DNA of 64,000 bases from CAWAYH01 sp963786195 (GCA_963786195.1 CAWAYH010000004.1:496001-560000); one strand, 5' to 3'. Positions 33,697 through 43,518 are shown, counted from the first letter of the stretch. Notes: generated by a model not told the origin, from the letters alone. Program-made: numbers and translations.

Positions 33697-34362
33697 GGCA
33701 AACACTCTCAGCGCCGGCGACACAAAATACCCAACTTCCACGTCGCCGTTACTGTGATTCATCTTGTACTCAAGAACGCGTTCGCCAAATGCAAACGAAT
33801 ATCGGCCTTGCATAAAAAGGCCCGCCGCAATGGCGTCTAGTCGTCGCGCGGCGGTGACCCCAATCTGCACCTCGCGAAGGTGACGTCCAGCCGCTGAATG
33901 CGCCCACGTCTCATACGCATTGCTCGGCATCACCGTTCCGATGAAGGGTGTCACAGCAAGCGGGCCATTGAGGATATTGTACCGGACGTTAAACCTGATG
34001 TCCTGGCTTGTCGTGTGCCATTGCCCGTCATCCATCCTGTTAGGGTTGTCAAGCTGATGTGGGAACCGTCCCCTGTAGCGTGACATCACGAGCGGCAAGC
34101 CCGCTGATACAGTGACGCGCTCGGTGAGTCCGTAGGTAACATCGAAGAAGAACGTGTTCGAATCGATTTTGCCGAGATCAGTACGCTCGGTGGGCAGATA
34201 ATGCTTGTCGGCGAACACATTGGTGTAGACGAGCGAAACGTAGCCTTCACCTTTCGCGGGCAGCCAGGCTTGCGCAGCCGCGTTCGCGCAGCCGCCGAGA
34301 AGGAGTACGGCGGTCAGCACTGTGGTTCTGCGGAGTGTTGGGTCTCCTCGTTGTCTATTCAT
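33361..34362 (-). CDS. Outer-membrane beta-barrel protein (transporter-like)
   Basis: A 333-residue protein with a signal peptide (TVLTAVLLLGGCANAAAQA), followed by alternating amphipathic beta strands (GEGYVSLVYTNVFADKHY, NTFFFDVTYGLTERVTVSAGLP, DIRFNVRYNI, GDVEVGYFV, LNVGVGASTRLTDRLDLFGSF). The barrel seems to end at AVSIGVTWNFSR, leaving a C-terminal tail of about 25 residues. Its start overlaps the end of the upstream receiver-like gene by 8 bases, so the two are co-translated. The last 336 bases overlap the convergent winged-helix/FHA gene. Substrate unknown. Confidence 0.72.
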   Translation of the reverse strand: MNRQRGDPTLRRTTVLTAVLLLGGCANAAAQAWLPAKGEGYVSLVYTNVFADKHYLPTERTDLGKIDSNTFFFDVTYGLTERVTVSAGLPLVMSRYRGRFPHQLDNPNRMDDGQWHTTSQDIRFNVRYNILNGPLAVTPFIGTVMPSNAYETWAHSAAGRHLREVQIGVTAARRLDAIAAGLFMQGRYSFAFGERVLEYKMNHSNGDVEVGYFVSPALRVFALGSAQLQHDGIDIPPAAIIAQTLTVRQRQSHDRIGRENFLNVGVGASTRLTDRLDLFGSFAKQVAGRNGHQIKHAVSIGVTWNFSRHDESWAAADRAVENVVARCVCQKGS

Positions 34363-34922
34363 CGCTCGCTCCCTCGCTTTCGCAATCGCCTTTCCGGCTT
34401 ATGTCACTCTTTACTCGAGCGCCCGCCTGCACGCGCGATTTCATCGCGGCTTCGATAACGTTGAGATACTGAGGCAGCTTATCCGACCCTTTTAGGCACA
34501 CGGGCATCTGCCTGGCCAGTTCCGCCGCGCGTTTCTTGTCCTTCTCGGTGATGAGATAAAGCACTGTGGGCGGCGACTCGGCGCGCGGGAAGGCTTCCAG
34601 TATTGCCCGGACCGTGTCGTCTGCCAGGATGATATCGGCCTGTCCGAGGCGTAGATCGTCAGCAATGGCTCTCGCGTCGGAAACTACACGAACGCGATGA
34701 CCGGCCCGAGTCAGGACTCTCTGCAGGACGGCCGCCCGATCGGCGACGGTGGTCCCCGTGTACGCGAACATGACGATGCTGCCGGGATACATCGATGCGT
34801 ACAGCCCGCTCGAATGAAGCCCCGCGCCCTACCAATAGAAACTTATCTCCACACGCACCCAGAGGAACCCATGCCGAGGCCAGGAAGATCAGAGTGGTGA
34901 ACACAGGTATGCATTTGGTCAT
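34355..34922 (-). CDS. Secreted protein with a receiver-like alpha/beta domain, one frameshift
   Basis: Starting at ATG 34922, a signal peptide (MTKCIPVFTTLIFLASAWV...) is followed by CGDKFLLVGRGASFERA, then after one extra base at 34802 (GTAC) YASMYPGSIVMFAYTG and a response-regulator-like alternation: VLQRVLTRAGHRVRVVSDA, QADIILADDT, PTVLYLITEKDK. The canonical phospho-acceptor arrangement is not convincing, and the signal peptide makes a normal two-component role unlikely. About 188 residues joined. It overlaps the outer-membrane gene by 8 bases. I recall similar CGDKFL...GRG proteins as uncharacterised; function unknown. Confidence 0.65.
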
Positions 34923-35012
34923 GATGCCCTCCAAGAGATGGTGGACGATCCTGTGGTCCGATTCCTTGGGTAATGCTGAGATTTTCCTGATATCCACCAC
35001 TGATCCCGATAA

Positions 35013-37742
35013 TTACCAATGCAACAGCGAGCGCAGCCGCGCCCATGCGCCGGTGGGCACTTTGAACCCCTGCAGTTGGTAGATGTCGGAACGTGCCCTC
35101 GCTACGGATGTACCCAGCGCCTTGCGACCGATGCGTGTCAGGCCACGAATTGGCTGGTTGGCCGGAGGGATCACGCCAAGGTCTGGGTTGAGCACGCGCT
35201 CGCGCCCAGTCGTCACGTCAAGAGCGACCAGCATGAAACGCCGACCCGTGTCCGTTTCGCGTAGACCATAGATGGTTCGAGAGTCCCATGACCACGTATG
35301 CGCAAGCCACGTGTCGTAGTTGATCACTCGCGGCTCTCCTCCAGCCGGCGAAATCAGCGCAAGCCCGTCCATCGAATCGAAGAGTATCAGCCGGCCGTCC
35401 GGCGACCAGTCCGGTCGAGTCAGTGGCTGGATCCTGTCAGTTAGCACCACAGACTCTTCGGCGCCGTTCGTTCCCACCGGCGCTTTCGCAAGTCTCCATC
35501 GTCCCCCGGGCATGCCCTGCACATAGGCGATCCAATCGCCACCCGGCGACCATGTTGGCGCGTCCTGAGACATGTGTCCGAAGGTGATTGGAACGAGCTG
35601 CATGGGAGGCCCCGCACCCGCAACCGGCACAATCCAGATTCGATAACCGCTTCGCTCGCCCTGGCGTTGAAACGCCACCCGGGACCCGTCTGCGGAAAAA
35701 GAGGGCGATCCGAGCGTAAATGTGACGTCGCCGGTGACGTCATGATCGCTAAACAACACCCTTTCAAAAGCCGCCCCGCGGGCATGTAGCCAGAGCTCCA
35801 ACCATCCACTGCGATCAGTCGCGAACGCATACTGCGTCTCATCCGGCGACCAAGCTGGATCGAATTCGTTTCTGGCGGTTTGCAGGAATGCGGAAGGTGG
35901 TCCCCCATCCAGAGGGATCTGGATCAAGTCAAAATCAACCGCCTCGGATGTGAACGCCACGCGCGAACCATCCGGTGAAACCCGCGGATAGCTTTCGTTC
36001 GACGTCGTGGCGGTCACTGATTCCACCTGATTACTAACAGTGTCGCCAATCACGAGATGGCGCCCGGTAGCCTCTGTTTCGAGCGAAATGACGACGTGGC
36101 GATTGTCCGGAAACCAGTCGAAAGTCACGCCACCGCTACGACTGCGATTGGCAAGCGACTGCAGTACCGGCCGCGGCTGTCCGTTCGGCCACGGGATGAT
36201 CCAGAACGAGTAATCGGCGCGTGGCTGAGACGAACCTCTGAGCCATCCGGAGATCCACACCAACAGTTGTGAGCTGTCAGGGGAAAAACCCAGCCAGCCA
36301 TCGTTGAGGCCACGTGACTCAAGCGGCCCATGTGAGACTTTGCGCGGATTGTTGCCTTCCGCCGAAGCGGCCCAGATAGTGAAGGCACCGCCCTGCTCCG
36401 ACTCTTCGGTGAAGAAAGCAAGCGAACGGCCGTCAGGCGAAATGGCTGCGCGAGATGCGTTGGGCAGGATCGGTTGCGGTTCGCCTCCGGCTACGCTGAT
36501 TGAAAATAGACCCTGTTTGTCCTGCGCCTGACGCAGGAAATAAATTCGGCGGCCGTCGGGTGCCCAGAAGGGATACCGACAGTCCCACAAACCATGTGTC
36601 AATGGGTTGCCGCTAGATGCGGACAGACCCTTCGTGAAGACCTGCACAATGCCATCGACCTGCGCCACATATGAGAGGCTTCGGCCATCGGGCGACCAGG
36701 CGGGCGCACCCTGATATCCGGCATCGATCACCAATGGAGTGAATACATAGTTACCCAGTGGAGAAGATGCCAGCTGCATGATTCGCCACTGGAGTAGACC
36801 CCCTACGACGGCCACAGCCAGCACACCAGTAATGAGGGCCGCTCGCATCGCGCGCGACCTTGGTGCTCGCGTCAGCAGGTCGTTACGGACGTCAGACAAC
36901 CTCCCGAGCAACGTCGACAGATCGCGGGCCAAATCTGGGGTCGCGGCGTAACGCTGGGCAGGATCCTTCGCGAGGCAACGCTCGACTAGCCACTGCAATG
37001 GCGCGGGGACAGAGCTCTTCACTTCGTCGAGCGGCGTAGGATCGTCGTCAATGATGGCCGACAGAGTCTGGACCGAGCTACGCCGCCGGAACGGGTGCTT
37101 CCCGCTGAGCATTTCGTATAGAAGGACGCCTAGCGCAAACTGGTCCGAACGATAGTCGACAGTGGCCCCTTTCGCCTGCTCAGGGCTCATGTACGGCACA
37201 GTCCCGAGGACTATCCCCGTCTCCGTATGTTCTTTCGTGATCGCGGGGGCGCCCAAGCCGGCTCCGAAACTTTTTGCAAGGCCGAAGTCCAGAATCTTCG
37301 CACGTCCGTCCCGCGTCATCATCACGTTTTCAGGCTTCAAGTCACGATGAACGATCCCGATGTCGTGCGCTGCACTCAGGCCCGATGCAATCTGTGCGGC
37401 GATTTCTAGCGACCTTGTTACCGGAAACGCTCCGTGTTCCATTTGACTTCGGAGAGTCGTCCCCTCTACGAACTCCGTCACGAGGAATGGCACGTCCCCG
37501 TCGAAGCTCACGTCGTAGATGGCGACGATATTCGGGTGGTTGAGGGCTCCGGTGGCACGCGCTTCATCGACAAAGCGCCGACGGCGATCCGGATCGTTGG
37601 CAATCGCGGCGGGCAGTACTTTCAAGGCGACATCGCGCTGCAGTCGAGTGTCGCGGGCGAGGTATACCTCACCCATCCCTCCTGCGCTCAACGGCGACAG
37701 GATCTCGTAGGGACCGCAAAGACTCGCAACGGCGAGGCTCAT
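35013..37742 (-). CDS. Transmembrane Ser/Thr protein kinase with a C-terminal beta-propeller
   Basis: A 909-residue Hanks-type kinase. The kinase domain (about 10-275) has the Gly loop SAGGMGEVY, K41 (VALKV), the catalytic loop HRDLKPEN (132-139) and DFG (152-154). One membrane helix follows at about 303-320, then WD40-like/TolB-type propeller repeats (PDGRSLSYVAQ, SPDGSRVAF, SPDETQYAF and others). This architecture is expanded in Acidobacteriota; ligands are unknown. The segment LRQAQDKQG in the second propeller blade looks like an in-frame insertion of a dispersed repeat. It may phosphorylate FHA ligands, given the FHA regulator nearby (inference). Confidence 0.9.
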   Translation of the reverse strand: MSLAVASLCGPYEILSPLSAGGMGEVYLARDTRLQRDVALKVLPAAIANDPDRRRRFVDEARATGALNHPNIVAIYDVSFDGDVPFLVTEFVEGTTLRSQMEHGAFPVTRSLEIAAQIASGLSAAHDIGIVHRDLKPENVMMTRDGRAKILDFGLAKSFGAGLGAPAITKEHTETGIVLGTVPYMSPEQAKGATVDYRSDQFALGVLLYEMLSGKHPFRRRSSVQTLSAIIDDDPTPLDEVKSSVPAPLQWLVERCLAKDPAQRYAATPDLARDLSTLLGRLSDVRNDLLTRAPRSRAMRAALITGVLAVAVVGGLLQWRIMQLASSPLGNYVFTPLVIDAGYQGAPAWSPDGRSLSYVAQVDGIVQVFTKGLSASSGNPLTHGLWDCRYPFWAPDGRRIYFLRQAQDKQGLFSISVAGGEPQPILPNASRAAISPDGRSLAFFTEESEQGGAFTIWAASAEGNNPRKVSHGPLESRGLNDGWLGFSPDSSQLLVWISGWLRGSSQPRADYSFWIIPWPNGQPRPVLQSLANRSRSGGVTFDWFPDNRHVVISLETEATGRHLVIGDTVSNQVESVTATTSNESYPRVSPDGSRVAFTSEAVDFDLIQIPLDGGPPSAFLQTARNEFDPAWSPDETQYAFATDRSGWLELWLHARGAAFERVLFSDHDVTGDVTFTLGSPSFSADGSRVAFQRQGERSGYRIWIVPVAGAGPPMQLVPITFGHMSQDAPTWSPGGDWIAYVQGMPGGRWRLAKAPVGTNGAEESVVLTDRIQPLTRPDWSPDGRLILFDSMDGLALISPAGGEPRVINYDTWLAHTWSWDSRTIYGLRETDTGRRFMLVALDVTTGRERVLNPDLGVIPPANQPIRGLTRIGRKALGTSVARARSDIYQLQGFKVPTGAWARLRSLLHW

Positions 37743-37819
37743 CGTCGCCTGCCTGGATCGCCTGCATTATTGGCGCGTCATGGGCACAGAATCAAGGCTG
37801 GCGCATGTTCATCGAGGAT

Positions 37820-37990
37820 GGTGGAGCCCGTCTGGGGCAACTGCTCTCTCGACTCCGCGCGCAAGGCCTGGGGACCTTCCGGTTTCCCAAGGTCCACCCG
37901 GCGGAAACCTCGAAGGACTTGCTGGAGACGCTCGGCTTTCGCCCCGTCGGCGGGCACCACCTCTACGCCGCACGCGCGCGGTCGGGGTAG
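37820..37990 (+). pseudogene. Duplicated 3' fragment of the GNAT acetyltransferase gene
   Basis: These 171 bases align without gaps to 30661-30831, the last 171 bases of the GNAT gene, at about 81% identity (by-eye count), and share its reading frame and stop (LRAQGLGTFRFPKVHP..., ARARSG). No upstream GNAT sequence is present. It is a partial copy left next to the divergent kinase gene and cannot encode a functional enzyme. Confidence 0.75.
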
Positions 37991-38005
37991 AACCGTCGTC
38001 GGGCC

Positions 38006-38495
38006 TCACTCCTCCGCGCGGTTTTGCTCGATCTCCCGCACTTCGGACATGACGGCGTGGCAATTGTTGAAGAGCGCGGAGAACGGACCCTGCTGCGCCG
38101 CGAGCGCATCTTCCCTGCATCGCGCCTGATACACGGCGTCGCTCGTGATCAGGTAGAGAGAACGCTTCGCCCTCCCCAGGCAGAGGGAAAGTCGAAACAG
38201 ACCGGCACACCGCAATGAAGTCCTGCGCGTACTCTGTTCGTGATCGACAGCATTTCAGAGCAGGCGCTGCGCACGCTCTCCCGTTGTCCGCCGCCGATCA
38301 CGCCGCCACCGGTGGAGAGGTACAGGCTCACCGTACATCGCGGAAGCAGGCGAAGGTCGCAACGGCCTCGGGATAGCCGGTCTCCATGATGACCGCAAGG
38401 ATTGGCGCATCGCGATCCGGACTGACTCCGAGGTCCGCCGCTGTGACGTTGAGCGCCCGATTGCGCAAGCCGTGATAGACGTCGTTCGATCCCAT
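38006..38495 (-). pseudogene. Hypothetical protein gene, broken by two indels
   Basis: Three consecutive minus-strand reading frames join into a plausible protein of about 163 residues: MGSNDVYHGLRNRALNV... to ATFACFRDVR (38495-38330), then TVSLYLSTGGGVIGGGQ... to SVLSTY (to about 38150), then LITSDAVYQARCREDAL... to REIEQNRAEE with a stop at 38006. AAAGGAAC lies just upstream of the ATG. The segments show coherent protein composition, unlike shadow ORFs. I do not recognise the family. It may be intact in the real genome and broken only by assembly errors. Confidence 0.5.
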
Positions 38496-38579
38496 CTGTT
38501 CCTTTCGGCTACGCCTCGACACGTGCACCGAGCGCAGCGGCCAGGCCGGTGGGTTATGCTACCAAGGAGGTCAGCGAGC

Positions 38580-39390
38580 GTGGAGCGACTGACGGCGAGC
38601 CGCATTTCTTCTTGTTTCTTTCGTGTTGCTCTCGACCGCTGGCCGGGTCTCGGCCCAGGGCGACCTGACGATCTTCGTCGGCGCCGCGTACCCGGTGTAC
38701 AGCGAGCTGCTCACGCTCCGGCCATCCGTGCCGTCACTGCCGGGCGCCGACGTGACCGTCTCGGGCAGTCCGGAGATCACCGCCACGGGAGGCCTGGTCG
38801 TCGGCGGCGCACTGGCGTTCGAGGCCGGCGTGCTCGGCATCGAGGGGCGCATCGATTCGACGGCGGTGGGATTCGATCTGACCGGAGCTCGATACGACGT
38901 GCGCGCAACGTCCGGCCCGTTCCAGGGCCTGACGGGATCGGTCACCGTTGGTGACGGGCAATTCAACGCTGACCGGTTTCAGCTCCTGTCGATCAATGCT
39001 CGGCTGCGTACGCCGGGGCCTATCTGTCTCGTCGTGTCTGGCGGTTTCAGCTACCTGCCCGACATCACCATCACAGGCTCAGTTCCCTTGTCGGCGGAGG
39101 TGGCGGGCTTTCCCATCATCGGTGACCTCGCGCCGCGCTTGCGCCTGGTGGTTGCGCCGGGAGAATCGGAGCATAGATTTGGCGTCAACGGTGGCGCCGG
39201 GCTCCGCATCGGCGGCAGCCGGATTGCGATCATGGGCGAAGTGCGCGTCTTCTATTTCCGCGAGTACGAGCTGCGCTTCAACGTCGCGGACGCTCCGCCC
39301 GTCGTCGAAGACCTGCTCGAGGGACTCGCCCCCGTCCGCTTCGAGCCCGTCATCGTCAACGCGCAGGCGGGGCTCGTGTTTCGATTCTGA
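38580..39390 (+). CDS. Outer-membrane beta-barrel-like exported protein, one frameshift in the signal peptide
   Basis: A GTG at 38580 has a near-perfect ribosome site (AAGGAGG, nine bases upstream). One extra base near 38600 leads into a signal peptide (AAFLLVSFVLLSTAGRVSAQG) and a mature part of about 245 residues rich in Gly and alternating hydrophobic strands, ending VNAQAGLVFRF with the terminal Phe typical of barrel proteins. Without the frame join, reading starts at 38623 and lacks the basic end of the signal. Function unknown. Confidence 0.65.
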
Positions 39391-39458
39391 ACTCGATCCC
39401 GATTCTGATTAAGGCATCACGCCAGGCGCGCTGCGCTCCGATGCGGTGCTCGCGCACT

Positions 39459-39470
39459 TGTTCCGGAACA
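39459..39470 (+). promoter_or_regulatory. 12-bp palindrome upstream of the HNH gene
   Basis: TGTTCCGGAACA is a perfect palindrome 61 bases before the HNH start codon, in the gap after the outer-membrane gene. It could be an operator. It does not match the LexA or CRP consensus I know. No regulator is encoded beside it. Confidence 0.3.
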
Positions 39471-39531
39471 GGCGCGATCCTTGCGCGGCACAGTGACCTG
39501 CTTTGTCACACCGTCGCGCTACAGTTGCCGC

Positions 39532-40644
39532 ATGGAGCCGATCCGAACAACGTCCGAAACCCTCGACATGTTCGCTGCGCTGTCGGATGATGAACTCGTC
39601 GACAAGGTGAAAGATCTTGCCGGGCGCGAGCGGCGTGCGTCCGTGGCGCTCATCCGGTCCCTGATGGAGTTCGACGCACGCAGGCTGTATCTCCGCGAAG
39701 GCTGTTCCTCTCTCTTCACCTACTGCACGCAGGTCCTGCATCTGTCGGAAGGATCGGCATACAACCGTATCGAAACCGCACGGGCGGCGCGGCGCTACCC
39801 GAACGTGCTCGACGCGCTCGAACGCGGCGACCTCACGTTAACTGCCGTTCGCCTGCTCGCGCCGCACTTGACGCTTGCAAACCACTGCGAGGTGCTGGCG
39901 ACCGCACGGCACAGGAGCAAGCAGGGGATCCAGGAGCTGATCGCTTCACTGAACCCTCGTCCGGCGGCTGCGACCATCATCCGGCGTGTCGAGCCTCAAA
40001 CGTTGAAAGGTGATGCAACGCCGGCTTTCGCTGTCGCGCAGGAGGTCGAGCCATCATCCTCCACAACGACAGCAGTCACTTCGGCGTATTCGCCGGGTAG
40101 GCAAGACGCCGCCAGCGACGGGGCCTCAGTTCCGCGCCGCCAGCGTGACGCCGCTCGCGCCCACACGCTACAAGCTGCAGGTGACGCTGGCGGCGCGAGA
40201 CGCACGAAAAGCTGCGGCGCGCGCAGGCGCTTAGCCGACATACGCTGCCAGGTGGAGACGTCGGCGCGATCCTCGATCGCGCGTTGACGCTGCTGATCGA
40301 TCATCTGGAGCGGCGCAGGTTTGCCGGTGCGGCGTTACCGCGAGCCAGGCCGAGCGAGAGCGCTGCGTCTGGACGTCTACGTACCGGCGGCTGTCAAGCG
40401 AGCAGTGTGGCAGCGCGATGAGGGACGCTGCGCGTTCGTCGGACGCACTGGACGGTGCCGGGAGATTGCGTTCCTCGAGTTCCATCATGTCACGGCGTAC
40501 GCGGCTGGAGGCGCGGCGACGCCCGACAACATCCAGCTCCGCTGCCGCGCGCACAACCAGTATGAGGCGCAGCTTTTCTTCGGAGACACGCTGGTCCGCG
40601 AGCGACCCGAGATCTGGAGCACAGTCGATCGGAGTGATCCATGA
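39532..40644 (+). CDS. HNH endonuclease of the 13E12-like family, several frameshifts
   Basis: The N-terminal domain (MEPIRTTSETLDMFAALSDDEL, AYNRIETARAARRYPNVLDALERG, LTAVRLLAPHL) is typical of 13E12/DUF222-like HNH proteins. The middle (QFRAASVTPLAPTRYKLQVTLA) and the segment LPGGDVGAILDRALTLLIDHLERR are in successive other frames. The C-terminus holds the HNH nuclease: VPAAVKRAVWQRDEGRCAFV, then FLEFHHVTAYAAGG and NIQLRCRAHNQYEA. Frame changes lie near 40075, near 40220 and near 40374 (the last close to a GTAC). All are +1. The ATG at 39532 is preferred over the upstream 39481 start because the family N-terminus begins there. These proteins are common in soil bacteria; their targets are unknown. 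Confidence 0.72.
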
Positions 40645-40763
40645 TGGATTCGTCGCTCGAGTTGACGCAATGACGGTCCGCGTGGCGAGTCTGGCGTCAT
40701 GCGAGCGGCAGCCTCGAATGTCGGAGTCGCCACGCCGCGCCGCGAAGCCCATGGTCGTGCGCT

Positions 40764-40832
40764 GCGCAATCTCGTGGCCGTAGGCTTCGGCAAGGGCGGA
40801 GTCGGCAATTGCGCCTTGACGCTGCATCTCCT
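40764..40832 (+). pseudogene. Remnant of the Mrp-type ATPase P-loop region
   Basis: These 69 bases align to 57838-57906 in the Mrp ATPase gene with about 88% identity and read LVAVGFGKGGVGNCALTLHL against the functional LVAVGSGKGGVGKSTLTLHL. The catalytic K-S-T of the Walker A motif has become N-C-A. Flanking sequence does not continue the homology. It is a short dead fragment between the HNH gene and the ADOP permease. Confidence 0.65.
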
Positions 40833-40865
40833 GAATCGTCGCCGAGTGTTCGTGAGCGCGACGGC

Positions 40866-43511
40866 TCAGTCAGTTCGCAAAACAGTCGCCGGATCGACTC
40901 GGGTCGCGCGCCAGGCGGGGCACACGAGAGCAACCAGCGCCGCCGCGAGGACGATGGCCGTCACCGTCAGGTGTGAGACGGGATCGTACGGACTCATGCC
41001 ATACAGGTTGCGGCGCAGCAACTGCCCGACGATCGCCGCGCCGATGAGGCCGGCGCCGAGCCCGAGGAGAAGCGGGCGGGTCCCTGTCCTCAGGACCAGG
41101 ACAATGATCTGCGGAGCGCCTGCGCCCATGGCCAGCCGGACGCCGATCTCCCGGGTCTGTTGCCGGACCGCATACGCGAACATGCCGAACACGCCAACCG
41201 ACGCGAGCACGAGCGCGAGTCCCCCAACGGCGGCGGCCAGCATGACTGGCAACCGCTCTTCCGAGAACCGTTCGCGCACGGCGGCGCTGAGCGCCGTATA
41301 AGAGACGTGAACCTGCGGCTCGAGTCGTGCAGCGGTTTCAGCAATCGCTTTTGCAGGTCCCGCGCCCGCATGGCGAAAGAGAAGGCGCGGTGGTTTCTGA
41401 CGATCGTTTCCGTCAGTCCACAGCCATTCCGATCCCGAACCTAGCGCCTCGTACGCCGCCGGTTCGGCGCCCTCGCCGTGATCGGCTGTGCCGACGACGC
41501 CAACAATCTCGTGAGGCACCGCACCGTCTTGGCGCCCACCCTGGATGAACAGCGTCTCGCCGACAGGATTCTGACCGCGGAAGAGCCCTCGCACGAGCGC
41601 CTCGTTCACGACCACGCGATGACTGCCGGCGTCCGCCGGACCTGGCAGCCGGCCGGCTTTGAGTGCGATGCCGAGCACCGCAAAATACCCCGGCGAGACT
41701 TCAGGCACGCTCAGATCGATGACCCTCCTTCCGGCAGGCAAGCCGGCGGTCGCGCGCGCGTACATGATCCAGCCGTCGAAAGGCGATGCGCTGGCGATGG
41801 CCGCATCGGATCGCGCGTCGATCGTTTGCGCCGCCGCGATCACACCAGCCTCGAACGCCTGACGCCGTTTCACGTCGAAGGAGGCCGGGAGGTCGAACGA
41901 GACGACTGTGACGCCATGCGGATCGAATCCGCGATCGACGACATACGCGCGCTCGAGCCCTCGAACGAGCAGCCCGGCAGCGCCCAGAAGGATCACGCTC
42001 ACGGCGACTTGAACGCCGAGCAGCCAGGAGCGCAGCGACCCCGAGGGCGAGCCCGCCGAGCGGCCCTTCAGTGCACTCAGCACGTCGACGCGGCTCGCCT
42101 GGAGCGCGGGTGCCAGGCCGAAGGCGATGCAGGTCAGCGTGGCCAATCCGATGCTGAATACGGCGACGTGCCAGTCCGGTCGAACGGCGAACGCCACAGC
42201 CCCCCCGACGTCCGCGTGCTCGAAGCCCAGGTTGAGCAGATAGTTCGGAACCATCGTCGCGATGGCCAGACCGATGGCCGCGGCGGTGGCGGCGAGCACG
42301 AAGCTCTCGGTGAGCAGTTGCCGGACGAGGCGCATCCCGTCGGCCCCTATCGCGTTGCGAATGGCGATCTCCTGCCGCCGCGCGACTGTCCGCGCGAGCA
42401 GCAGGTTGCCGGTGTTCGCACACGCGACGATCAACACGAGCAGCAGGGCCGCAAGGGCGATGGAGAACGCCATCACGCTCTCGTCCCTATCGCGCGGCCG
42501 GGAGAAGAAGCTGGTTCCGGCAAGCCTGGAGCGCCTGGGTGCGGGAGGCAGCGGCGCGAGGAGCGCGTCGATCTCCGCGCGAGCCTGATCGGGCGTGACA
42601 CCGTGCCGGAGCCGCGCGACGAGCTCGACATTGTCGATGGCCGAGCGCGTCGATGGCCGCAGCATCGGCGCGCTGGCGAGCGGGACCCAGAGATCCTGGC
42701 GCAGCAGGAGCGTGCCGCTGAACGATTCGGCAGTGACGCCGATGACCTCGAACTCGGCGCCGTCCAGATCGATCCGGCGGCCCACGGCGTCCGGGGCGCC
42801 GCCGAGCTCCCGCAGCCAGAACGTGTGACTGACGACGACAACGCCAGGGAGCTCCAGCGGACCGTCACTGTCGTGAATGCCACGCCCCAGCGCGATTGGA
42901 ATTTCGAGCGTGCGAAAGTAGTTGCCGCTGACGAACTGGCCGAGCACCGTGCGGCGATCGGCGAGCGTGAAGCGGCAGTTGATCATGCGGCCGTCCATCC
43001 CGCATCCCGTCGCCACGATGGTGCTGTTGCGGGCGTGCGCCGACAGGTGGGTGAAATCGGCCCACGAGAACTCGCCGCCCACCCGTCCGTCAGAGCGGAC
43101 TGACTGTATGTGGACGAGGTCGTTGGCGACCGCCAGCGGCCACGGCCGCCACAGCATGGCGGTGAACATCGTGGCGAGGCTCGTGTTCAAGCCGACGCCG
43201 ACCGCCAGGATCGCCAGCGTCGTCAGCGTGAAGCCGGGCTGTCGGCGCAGGCTTCGGACGGCGTACTGGATGTCCTGCGCGAGACTCTCGACGAGAGCGC
43301 CGGCACGCGCCGCCCGAACGCCTTCCTTGACGGGCTCGATGCCGCCGAGATCCAGCGTCGCCTGCCGACGGGCGTCCGCGGGGCTGAAGCCTTCTGCGAC
43401 GTAATCATCGGCGGCCATATCGACGAACCCGCGCAATTCGTCGTCCAGGTCGCGCTCGACCCGTTCGCGGTGGCCGAGGTTGCGCCAGAGGCGTGCGAGC
43501 CAGTTCAACAC
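40866..43511 (-). CDS. ADOP-type FtsX permease
   Basis: An intact 881-residue permease. It begins with the ADOP-specific N-terminal region (RERVERDLDDELRGFVDMAADDYVAEG...), followed by the first helix (PGFTLTTLAILAVGVGLNTSLATMF), periplasmic domain, FtsX module with LLVLIVACANTGNLLLAR, second periplasmic domain and second FtsX module ending RATRVDPATVLRTD. It starts 7 bases after the PadR gene, the standard PadR-ADOP pairing of Acidobacteriota. Probably exports an unidentified small molecule under PadR control. Confidence 0.93.
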   Translation of the reverse strand: MLNWLARLWRNLGHRERVERDLDDELRGFVDMAADDYVAEGFSPADARRQATLDLGGIEPVKEGVRAARAGALVESLAQDIQYAVRSLRRQPGFTLTTLAILAVGVGLNTSLATMFTAMLWRPWPLAVANDLVHIQSVRSDGRVGGEFSWADFTHLSAHARNSTIVATGCGMDGRMINCRFTLADRRTVLGQFVSGNYFRTLEIPIALGRGIHDSDGPLELPGVVVVSHTFWLRELGGAPDAVGRRIDLDGAEFEVIGVTAESFSGTLLLRQDLWVPLASAPMLRPSTRSAIDNVELVARLRHGVTPDQARAEIDALLAPLPPAPRRSRLAGTSFFSRPRDRDESVMAFSIALAALLLVLIVACANTGNLLLARTVARRQEIAIRNAIGADGMRLVRQLLTESFVLAATAAAIGLAIATMVPNYLLNLGFEHADVGGAVAFAVRPDWHVAVFSIGLATLTCIAFGLAPALQASRVDVLSALKGRSAGSPSGSLRSWLLGVQVAVSVILLGAAGLLVRGLERAYVVDRGFDPHGVTVVSFDLPASFDVKRRQAFEAGVIAAAQTIDARSDAAIASASPFDGWIMYARATAGLPAGRRVIDLSVPEVSPGYFAVLGIALKAGRLPGPADAGSHRVVVNEALVRGLFRGQNPVGETLFIQGGRQDGAVPHEIVGVVGTADHGEGAEPAAYEALGSGSEWLWTDGNDRQKPPRLLFRHAGAGPAKAIAETAARLEPQVHVSYTALSAAVRERFSEERLPVMLAAAVGGLALVLASVGVFGMFAYAVRQQTREIGVRLAMGAGAPQIIVLVLRTGTRPLLLGLGAGLIGAAIVGQLLRRNLYGMSPYDPVSHLTVTAIVLAAALVALVCPAWRATRVDPATVLRTD

Positions 43512-43518
43512 GGCGGCC

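Noticed and set aside
39491..39510. CRP site from GTGAC...GTCAC upstream of the HNH gene
   Set aside because: Half-site spacing differs from the TGTGA-N6-TCACA geometry and only five bases per arm match.
41478..43103. Long plus-strand ORF antisense to the ADOP permease
   Set aside because: Arg/Glu/Asp-rich shadow of a clear FtsX permease; no start context or domain.
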